A stretch of 14,863 nucleotides of DNA. Source: VBAT01 sp036520835. Its GTDB lineage: Bacteria > Bacteroidota > Bacteroidia > Chitinophagales > Chitinophagaceae. Made by a program: the position numbers and the translations under genes. The number at the start of each line of letters is the position of its first letter. The stretch's first letter is position 1. Positions 8,098-13,916 of this stretch are shown in pieces. Location of the stretch: the NCBI GenBank assembly GCA_036520835.1, contig DATDIX010000263.1, positions 1 through 14,863 of the forward strand, in the 5' to 3' direction. The notes beneath the pieces were generated by a model. It searched no databases and was not told the DNA's origin. It saw only the letters and a program-made list of their open reading frames with translations.

Positions 8098-8726
8098 TGA
8101 CTGGGTTATCTCATATACTTAAGCACAAAATAGTAGCTATCATCCGCGGGGCTGACCCGGGCGATGTTTTGGAAATAGCCAAAGCGCTGTATGCGGGGGG
8201 TACCAGGATACTGGAAGTAACGTTCAATTCTCCCAATGCTTTAGCAGTAGTCAAAGATCTTTCAGTGAAGATGCCGGAAGAATTATTGATCGGCATGGGA
8301 ACAGTTCTGGACGCAGCTACAGCCCGGGAAGCTATTTCGGCAGGTGCAAAATTTATCATTTCACCTTCGTTTAATGTTGAGACAATACAAGCGACCAAAG
8401 AATTGGGTGCAGTAAGCATCCCCGGTGCTTATACAGCAACTGAAATTGTAAATGCTTATAACAGCGGGGGAGATATTATCAAGGTTTTCCCGGCTTCCTC
8501 CAATGTAAATTATATTAAAGATATCCGTGCGCCATTACCACATATCCCGTTAATGCCAACGGGGGGAGTATCGCTGGAGAATATTGGAGAATTTCAGAAA
8601 GCGGGTGCCGTTGCATTTGGTATCGGTACTGCACTGGTGAATACAAAAGAAAAAGTAACTGGTGAATATTTAAAGCAACTGACCGAAAAGGCTCAAAGAT
8701 TTGTGCAGGCAGTTGCTAACCTTTAA
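8097..8726 (+). CDS. dgoA: 2-dehydro-3-deoxy-6-phosphogalactonate (KDPGal/KDPG) aldolase
   Basis: A 209-residue class I aldolase of the Eda/DgoA family, expected to split 2-keto-3-deoxy-6-phosphogalactonate into pyruvate and glyceraldehyde-3-phosphate in the cytoplasm. Visible elements are AIIRG with Arg17, ILEVTFNSPNA (38-48) with catalytic Glu40, GMGTV (66-70), SIPGAYTATE (107-116), IIKVFPAS (127-134) with Schiff-base Lys129, and MPTGGVS (153-159). The FNSP segment resembles LNSP in E. coli DgoA and not LRTP in Eda. However, PTGG carries a Thr where DgoA has Val, as in Eda, so the specificity signature is mixed. The ATG shares one base with the GH2 stop (TAATG). It is followed 10 bp later by dgoD, and the presence of dgoD, dgoT and dgoK makes the galactonate role the best reading. 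Confidence 0.92.
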   Translation: MTGLSHILKHKIVAIIRGADPGDVLEIAKALYAGGTRILEVTFNSPNALAVVKDLSVKMPEELLIGMGTVLDAATAREAISAGAKFIISPSFNVETIQATKELGAVSIPGAYTATEIVNAYNSGGDIIKVFPASSNVNYIKDIRAPLPHIPLMPTGGVSLENIGEFQKAGAVAFGIGTALVNTKEKVTGEYLKQLTEKAQRFVQAVANL

Positions 8727-8736
8727 TATATACAGC

Positions 8737-9885
8737 ATGAAAATTACAGGGTATGAACTATTTCTTGTGCCGCCCCGGTGGTTATTCTTAAAAATAGAAA
8801 CAGACCAGGGTATAAGCGGCTGGGGCGAACCGGTGATCGAGGGTAAAGCCGCAACCGTAAAAACCGCTGTAGATGAATTAATGGAGCATTTGATGGGTAA
8901 TGACCCTATGAATATAGAGGATCACTGGAATGTGATGTACCGCAGTGGCTTTTACAGGGGTGGGCCGATCCTGATGAGTGCTATTGCTGGCATTGACCAG
9001 GCGCTGTGGGATATAAAAGGGAAATTTTATAATGCTCCCATATACCAATTATTAGGAGGTAAATGCAGGGACAAGGTCAAGGTCTATTCATGGATCGGCG
9101 GCGATCGTCCGGCTGATGTGGGTAAAGCTGCAAAGGAAATGGCAGCAAAAGGTTTTATGGCTGTTAAAATGAATGCTACCGAAGAACTGCAGTATATAGA
9201 TTCATTTGAAAAAATTGACCAGTCACTTAAAAGGGTAGCTGCCGTTCGGGAAGCTGCCGGAAACAGTATGGGTATCGGTATTGATTTTCATGGAAGGGTT
9301 CATAAACCAATGGCAAAAGTACTGGCCAAAGAACTGGAGCCTTTTCATCCCATGTTTATTGAAGAACCGGTATTACCTGAAAATAATGAAGCGCTGAAAG
9401 AAATAGCACAGCATACATCTATTCCGATCGCTACAGGTGAAAGAATGTTCTCAAGATGGCAATTTAAAAATTTACTCGTAGGTGGCTATGTTGACATCAT
9501 TCAGCCGGATCTCTCACATGCCGGTGGAATTACCGAATGCAAAAAAATCATTTCGATGGCAGAAGCATTTGATGTGGCCGCTGCCCCGCATTGCCCGCTG
9601 GGACCCATTGCCCTTGCCGCCTGTTTGCAGGTTGATGCAACTTGTCATAATGTTTTTATCCAGGAACAGAGTTTGGGCATTCATTACAATAAAGAAAGCG
9701 ACCTGCTTGATTATATTGTTGACAAAAATGTATTTAAATACGAGGATGGTTTTGTGAATATCCCTTCTAACCCGGGACTTGGTATTGAAATAAACGAAGC
9801 CCATGTAAGAAAAATGGCAGCGATCGGGCACAATTGGAAAAATCCATTATGGCGCCATGATGATGGCAGTGTGGCAGAATGGTAA
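8737..9885 (+). CDS. dgoD: D-galactonate dehydratase
   Basis: A 382-residue enolase-superfamily enzyme that dehydrates D-galactonate to 2-keto-3-deoxygalactonate. The frame can be extended back to a TTG at 8701, but that would overlap dgoA. The ATG at 8737 gives MKITGYELF and exactly the length of E. coli DgoD (382 aa), so I chose it. Active-site residues fall at the same numbers as in the E. coli enzyme: Mg2+ ligands Asp183, Glu209 and Glu235, catalytic His185 (IDFHGR) and His285 (APHCPLGP), and Glu310 (IQEQS). Other conserved stretches include SGFYRGGPILMSAIAGIDQ (70-88), YSWIGGDRPADV and the C-terminal NPLWRHDDGSVAEW. Because similarity runs end to end, this is a true DgoD and not merely a mandelate racemase-like relative. 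It lies 10 bp after dgoA and 27 bp before dgoT. Confidence 0.96.
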   Translation: MKITGYELFLVPPRWLFLKIETDQGISGWGEPVIEGKAATVKTAVDELMEHLMGNDPMNIEDHWNVMYRSGFYRGGPILMSAIAGIDQALWDIKGKFYNAPIYQLLGGKCRDKVKVYSWIGGDRPADVGKAAKEMAAKGFMAVKMNATEELQYIDSFEKIDQSLKRVAAVREAAGNSMGIGIDFHGRVHKPMAKVLAKELEPFHPMFIEEPVLPENNEALKEIAQHTSIPIATGERMFSRWQFKNLLVGGYVDIIQPDLSHAGGITECKKIISMAEAFDVAAAPHCPLGPIALAACLQVDATCHNVFIQEQSLGIHYNKESDLLDYIVDKNVFKYEDGFVNIPSNPGLGIEINEAHVRKMAAIGHNWKNPLWRHDDGSVAEW

Positions 9886-9912
9886 ATGAATTTGAACTGG
9901 TTTTCAACCTGA

Positions 9913-11223
9913 ATGAAAATAAAAGAAAATACAAGACCGGGATTTATACGCTACAGGATAGTTGCATTTCTTTTTGTCAACGTCGTCATCAATTACATGG
10001 ACCGCAGCAATATTTCCATTGCGGCTACTTCATTAACGGATGAGTTTAATTTATCGCCCGTACAAATGGGGCTTATTTTTTCTGCTTTTGGCTGGACCTA
10101 TGCAGCCTTGCAAATTCCCGGCGGTTTATTAACGGATCATCTTGGCCCGCGGTTATTATATGCTATCAGTTTAGTTGGCTGGTCATTTGTTACCCTGCTG
10201 CAGGGATTTGTGAACGGGTTTGCTATGTTGTTCGGGCTCCGGTTAGCGACAGGTGCTTTGGAAGCGCCGGCCTACCCGATAAATAACCGGGTAGTAACCG
10301 GGTGGTTCCCGGATAATGAAAGAGCTTCGGCTATTGCCATATATACATCAGGCCAGTATATTGGCCTGGCATTGCTGACACCGGCGATGACGGCTATCCA
10401 ATATTATTCAGGCTGGAGAGGTTTATTTATCATTACAGGTTCGGCAGGAATTATATGGGGAGTAGTTTGGTATTTGTTTTATCGTGATCCGTTAAAACAC
10501 AAAGAGGTCAGCCGTGCAGAACTTGGTCATATTGAAAAAGGGGGTGGAATAACAGATTACCGGGCAGTAAAAGGAAACGCCGGTACATCGAAGTTCACCC
10601 GGGAAAATCTTAAAGAAGTATTTTCTCACAGGAAATTATGGGGAATTTATCTGGGACAGTTTGCCATTACATCAACGCTTTGGTTTTTTCTTACCTGGTT
10701 TCCTACTTACCTGGTCAAATACCGGGGATTTGATTTTATAAAAACCGGTTTTTGGGCTTCTGTTCCATTCCTCGCTGCATTTGCAGGCATTTTGTTATCA
10801 GGGTTCTTATCTGATTATTTGGTAAAGAGAAATGTATCGGCAGGTATAGCAAGAAAAGTTCCTGTAATAACCGGGCTTCTTTTATCAGTGGCGATCATCG
10901 GGGCTAATTACGTGGACAGCCCGGCCTTTGTCATTTTATTTATGGCCATTGCTTTTTTCGGAAACGGGATGGCTTCTATTACATGGGTGTTTGTTTCTTT
11001 ATTAGCGCCAAAGCATTTGATCGGTGTAACCGGGGGCGCATTCAATTTCATTGGCAACCTGTCTTCCGTCTCCGTGCCTTTTATTATTGGTCTGTTGGTC
11101 AGGAAAGGAGATTTCGAACCGGCATTGATCTTTATAAGTGTGATGGCTGTTCTGGGAGTTTGCTGTTATGTTTTCCTGGTAGGAAAAATAGAACGGGTCA
11201 AAAGTTTACAAAAAGACATTTAA
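9913..11223 (+). CDS. dgoT: D-galactonate:H+ symporter, MFS anion:cation symporter family
   Basis: A 436-residue inner-membrane transporter of the major facilitator superfamily with about twelve hydrophobic helices and a central loop near residues 195-235. It resembles E. coli DgoT throughout: INYMDRSN (26-33), QIPGG (67-71), the segment GLRLATGALEAPAYPINN (108-125), TGWFPDNERASA (129-140), YTSGQYIGLA (144-153), LGQFAITSTLWFFLTWFP and FFGNGMASITWVF. Asp30, Arg31, Arg110, Glu117 and Gln148 sit a constant 16 residues before Asp46, Arg47, Arg126, Glu133 and Gln164 of E. coli DgoT, the proton-coupling and substrate-binding residues as I recall them. That makes galactonate uptake the most likely function; other sugar acids carried by this family (glucarate, hexuronates) are less likely. 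It sits between dgoD (27 bp) and dgoK (9 bp). Confidence 0.93.
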   Translation: MKIKENTRPGFIRYRIVAFLFVNVVINYMDRSNISIAATSLTDEFNLSPVQMGLIFSAFGWTYAALQIPGGLLTDHLGPRLLYAISLVGWSFVTLLQGFVNGFAMLFGLRLATGALEAPAYPINNRVVTGWFPDNERASAIAIYTSGQYIGLALLTPAMTAIQYYSGWRGLFIITGSAGIIWGVVWYLFYRDPLKHKEVSRAELGHIEKGGGITDYRAVKGNAGTSKFTRENLKEVFSHRKLWGIYLGQFAITSTLWFFLTWFPTYLVKYRGFDFIKTGFWASVPFLAAFAGILLSGFLSDYLVKRNVSAGIARKVPVITGLLLSVAIIGANYVDSPAFVILFMAIAFFGNGMASITWVFVSLLAPKHLIGVTGGAFNFIGNLSSVSVPFIIGLLVRKGDFEPALIFISVMAVLGVCCYVFLVGKIERVKSLQKDI

Positions 11224-11232
11224 AAGAGTCTT

Positions 11233-12186
11233 ATGGTGCAAAAAATTATCAGTTGCGATTGGGGCACATCTGCTTTACGGCTGAGAGTTGTTGATATTGA
11301 TAGTATGGCTGTGCTGGCAGAAGCAGTGAGTGAGCAGGGGATTTCCGGTACATTCAATTTATGGAAGCAAAGCGGGAAACCCGAAAGTGAAAGGTTGTCT
11401 TTTTACCAATCTGTTTTAACCGGGCAGGTAAGAAAGCTGGAAGAACAGTTGAATTGCTCATTACAGGATATGCCATTGGTCATTTCGGGTATGGCATCAT
11501 CCAATATAGGAATGATGGAACTTCCTTATGCAGAAACTCCATTGTGTACTGACGGACATGAGCTGAATGTGAAGATAACAGAAGCGGCAAGTGATTTCAG
11601 GCACAGGACACTGATCATTTCCGGCGTAAAAATTAATAATGATGCCATGCGTGGAGAGGAGACGCAGTTGATCGGATGTATGGATAATGATAAAGATGAC
11701 CAGCTTTTTATTTTCCCCGGTACACATTCAAAGCATGTTATCATAAAAAACGGAAAGGCTGCTGCTGTTACCACTTTCATGACCGGTGAGTTTTTTGAGT
11801 TATTGTCAAAAAAAAGTATTCTTTCAACTGGGGTGGAAGAGAGCAGGAATATAACCGGTGGCAGCAATGTAGAAAGCTTTGAACTGGGGGTTACTGATAG
11901 TTTGCGGTTTAATTTATTGCATAGTTCATTCCTGGTGAGAACAAATGACCTGTTTGACAAGTTGTCAAAACAGCAAAATTATTTTTATCTCAGCGGCCTG
12001 TTGATCGGGACGGAATTAAAGGAGTTAATAACCATCAAAACGCCATTAACAGTAGTGAGTGATGAATGGCTGGCTAAATGTTATAGCGCTGCTTTGCAAA
12101 AATTGGGTATAAGCAAAGTGAGATACAGCGATGCGGGCAAAGCATTGATCACAGGACATTGTAAGATGTACAGGACCCGGATGTAA
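11233..12186 (+). CDS. dgoK: 2-dehydro-3-deoxygalactonokinase
   Basis: A 317-residue cytoplasmic kinase of the DgoK family, predicted to phosphorylate 2-keto-3-deoxygalactonate at O6 with ATP, making the substrate for DgoA. Family motifs are CDWGTS (8-13, phosphate-binding segment of the actin-like fold), SGMASSNIG (85-93), MRGEETQLIG (139-148), FPGTHSKHV (161-169), FMTGE (182-186) and SGLLIGTE (254-261). All have close counterparts in E. coli DgoK (292 aa). The protein is about 25 residues longer, partly through an insertion near 40-70. It starts 9 bp after dgoT and seems to end the tightly spaced part of the operon, since a 79-bp gap follows. The order here (A, D, T, K) differs from E. coli dgoRKADT, and no dgoR-type regulator is present. 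Confidence 0.94.
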   Translation: MVQKIISCDWGTSALRLRVVDIDSMAVLAEAVSEQGISGTFNLWKQSGKPESERLSFYQSVLTGQVRKLEEQLNCSLQDMPLVISGMASSNIGMMELPYAETPLCTDGHELNVKITEAASDFRHRTLIISGVKINNDAMRGEETQLIGCMDNDKDDQLFIFPGTHSKHVIIKNGKAAAVTTFMTGEFFELLSKKSILSTGVEESRNITGGSNVESFELGVTDSLRFNLLHSSFLVRTNDLFDKLSKQQNYFYLSGLLIGTELKELITIKTPLTVVSDEWLAKCYSAALQKLGISKVRYSDAGKALITGHCKMYRTRM

Positions 12187-12265
12187 TTAATTTTAGACGA
12201 CTGATACAAGTGTGCCGGGAAAAAAGTAGATTTAGCAAGAATTAATTAACTATTGACCTGCTATT
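12187..12265. promoter_or_regulatory. Gap between dgoK and the DUF1080 gene, possible promoter
   Basis: A 79-bp A/T-rich gap, longer than the others in the operon. The self-complementary AATTAATT occurs at 12185-12192 and again at 12240-12247. TAGATTTA near 12227 is one mismatch from the Bacteroidota -7 consensus TAnnTTTG, but no convincing -33 TTTG is at the right distance. No terminator hairpin is seen, so read-through from dgoK into the next gene is plausible. Confidence 0.25.
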
Positions 12266-13642
12266 ATGATATCAAAAATTTTTTTATTTGCCGCTGCACT
12301 TTTTTTTACTATTCCTGTTCTTGCACAATCAACCGGCAGCGGCTGGCAAAGCCTGTTTAACGGGAAAGACCTTAGTGGCTGGAAACGGCTGGCCGGTTCG
12401 GCTGATTACAAAGTAGAGGACGGCGTTATTGTCGGCAGGACGGTAGTTAATTCCCGCAATACATTTTTAGTAACAGAAAAAGAATACGGTGATTTTATTC
12501 TTGAAGCGGATGTATGGGTAGAGGATGAGGAAGGCAATGCAGGTATCCAGACCCGCAGCCATTTCGATCCTGCAGCTTTCAACGGAGAAGGAAAGGTCTA
12601 TGGCCGTCAATGTGAGATTGACCCGACTCCCCGCCGGTGGACAGGCGGCATTTATGATGAAGGCAGAAGGGACTGGCTTTACCCCATGCAATTGAACAGG
12701 CAGGCGCAAAATGCTTATAAAAAAGGGGAGTATAATCATTTTAGAATAGAATGTATCGGCTATGAGATGAGAACATGGGTGAACGGAGTAGCATCTGCTT
12801 ACGTGGTGGACATCATTGATACAAAAGGGTTCATTGGTCTGCAGGTACATTCCATCAATTCGCCGGATCATGCCGGGAAGAAAGTTTGCTATAAGAATAT
12901 CCGCATCAAAACAACCGGGCTGGTGCCCACCGCCTTTCCTCCCGGTGTATATGTAGCCAATTTTATTCCGAATAATCTGGCCGCTTATGAAAAACAAAAT
13001 GGCTGGCGTTTGCTATTTGATGGTAAAACAAACAAGGGATGGAAAAGTGCTAAAGCAAATAGTTTCCCGGAAAAAGGCTGGACGATCAGCAACGGTGTTC
13101 TCTCAGTTGTGGCTGCAGAAGGAAAAGAGTCGACCAACGGCGGTGATATCGTCACTAATGAACAGTTTGCGGCTTTCGACCTGTCATTTGAATTTAAATT
13201 GACCCCGGGTGCTAATAGCGGCGTAAAATATTTTGTAACACTTGCAGAACAAAGCAGCGGGTCAGCCATCGGGTTGGAATACCAGCTATTGGATGACACG
13301 CTGCACCCTGATGCTAAAATGGGCCGCAATGGTAACCGGACATTAGCTTCACTGTATGATCTTATTAAAGCAGAGAAGCAAAAAAGATTTTTGCGTCCTA
13401 TCGGGCAATGGAATTTTGGAAGGATCATTGTATACCCGAATGATAAAGTGGAACATTACCTGAATGGGGTAAAAGTGTTGGAATACATAAGGGGCTCGAA
13501 AGAATATAAGGATCTTGTAGCGATCAGTAAGTATGTTGAATGGAAAAATTTCGGGGAAGCGCCAAAGGGTCATATCCTGTTACAGGACCACGGCAACAAT
13601 GTTTCGTTCAGGAGTATTAAGGTAAGGGAATTGAAGTGGTGA
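12266..13642 (+). CDS. Exported protein with two DUF1080 (3-keto-glycoside lyase/hydratase) domains
   Basis: A 458-residue secreted protein. The signal peptide MISKIFLFAAALFFTIPVLA ends just before Gln21. Two DUF1080 (PF06439) domains follow, at about 27-216 and 247-456. Both keep the landmarks: FNGKDLSGWK (31-40) and FDGKTNKGWK (251-260); GNAGIQTR (90-97) and ANSGVKYF (316-323); CEIDP (116-120) and LEYQLLDD (337-344); TWVNGV and HYLNGVKV; GLQVHS (191-196) and LLQDHG (438-443). DUF1080 proteins have a concanavalin-like fold. Characterised gut Bacteroides members act on 3-keto-glycosides, as 3-keto-glucoside 1,2-lyase or 3-keto-2-hydroxyglucal hydratase. Most family members have one domain; this one has two clearly diverged copies. 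Downstream lies a Gfo/Idh/MocA oxidoreductase, the usual partner type that makes the 3-keto sugar. Family call is firm; exact activity and substrate are inferred. Confidence 0.88.
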   Translation: MISKIFLFAAALFFTIPVLAQSTGSGWQSLFNGKDLSGWKRLAGSADYKVEDGVIVGRTVVNSRNTFLVTEKEYGDFILEADVWVEDEEGNAGIQTRSHFDPAAFNGEGKVYGRQCEIDPTPRRWTGGIYDEGRRDWLYPMQLNRQAQNAYKKGEYNHFRIECIGYEMRTWVNGVASAYVVDIIDTKGFIGLQVHSINSPDHAGKKVCYKNIRIKTTGLVPTAFPPGVYVANFIPNNLAAYEKQNGWRLLFDGKTNKGWKSAKANSFPEKGWTISNGVLSVVAAEGKESTNGGDIVTNEQFAAFDLSFEFKLTPGANSGVKYFVTLAEQSSGSAIGLEYQLLDDTLHPDAKMGRNGNRTLASLYDLIKAEKQKRFLRPIGQWNFGRIIVYPNDKVEHYLNGVKVLEYIRGSKEYKDLVAISKYVEWKNFGEAPKGHILLQDHGNNVSFRSIKVRELKW

Positions 13643-13666
13643 ATGGTGAATAGTGAGTGGTGAGTG
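13639..13666 (+). repeat. Four-unit 7-bp tandem repeat starting at the DUF1080 stop codon
   Basis: Four adjacent heptamers read GTGAATG (13639-13645), GTGAATA (13646-13652), GTGAGTG (13653-13659) and GTGAGTG (13660-13666), with only A/G changes between them. The TGA stop of the DUF1080 gene lies inside the first unit. Similar GTGAATG/GTGAGTG heptamer runs are, from memory, common between genes in Bacteroidota. Confidence 0.8.
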
Positions 13667-13715
13667 GGGATAGAGTTGTTTAGTGTGAAACGGCTTTTGC
13701 GATTTGAAGATTTAT

Positions 13716-13732
13716 CCCCTCCTCCGGAGGGG
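13716..13732. repeat. GC-rich palindromic hairpin, likely interspersed repeat
   Basis: CCCCTC (13716-13721) and GAGGGG (13727-13732) flank a 5-base loop CTCCG. No T-run follows, so it is not a typical intrinsic terminator. About 30 bp later the sequence reads GGGGTGGGTT. CCCCTCC-GGAGGGG hairpins followed by GGGGTGGG are, as I recall, a recurring intergenic element in Bacteroidota genomes. Confidence 0.55.
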
Positions 13733-13796
13733 CGAATTAAATGAATAATAAAACTATAAACGATTGGGGTGGGTTGCTGAATAGCGAACAGATAGC

Positions 13797-13812
13797 CGAA
13801 GAGTGGACTTCG
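13797..13812. repeat. Short hairpin in the DUF1080-Gfo gap
   Basis: CGAAG (13797-13801) and CTTCG (13808-13812) form a 5-bp stem with a 6-base loop, followed by CTTTGTTCC. It may be part of the same mosaic of interspersed repeats, or a weak terminator for the DUF1080 transcript. Confidence 0.35.
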
Positions 13813-13845
13813 CTTTGTTCCGGGTAAACTTACAAGGGACGATGA

Positions 13846-13866
13846 TCCTTCGATATAAGCTCAGGA
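13846..13866. repeat. Degenerate copy of a TTCGACAAGCTCAG-type interspersed repeat
   Basis: TCCTTCGATATAAGCTCAGG resembles the widespread bacterial intergenic repeat TCCTTCGACAAGCTCAGG, differing only at the centre (ATATAA for ACAA). Its outer TCCT and AGGA are complementary. The match is to a sequence recalled from other genomes, not computed. Confidence 0.5.
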
Positions 13867-13916
13867 CAGCACTACAGTCGACGCCATAAATATTATTAAT
13901 AATTAAATAAAACATC

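Noticed and set aside
8701..8736. Twelve-codon N-terminal extension of dgoD from a TTG.
   Set aside because: It overlaps the end of dgoA, and the ATG at 8737 gives exactly the 382-residue length and active-site numbering of E. coli DgoD.
12467..13573. Minus-strand open frames of 74-176 codons opposite the DUF1080 gene.
   Set aside because: They are shadows of a well-supported two-domain coding sequence, without motifs or start context.
13716..13732. GC-rich hairpin considered as the terminator of the DUF1080 transcript.
   Set aside because: No T-run follows on the plus strand, and the flanking sequence looks more like an interspersed repeat.
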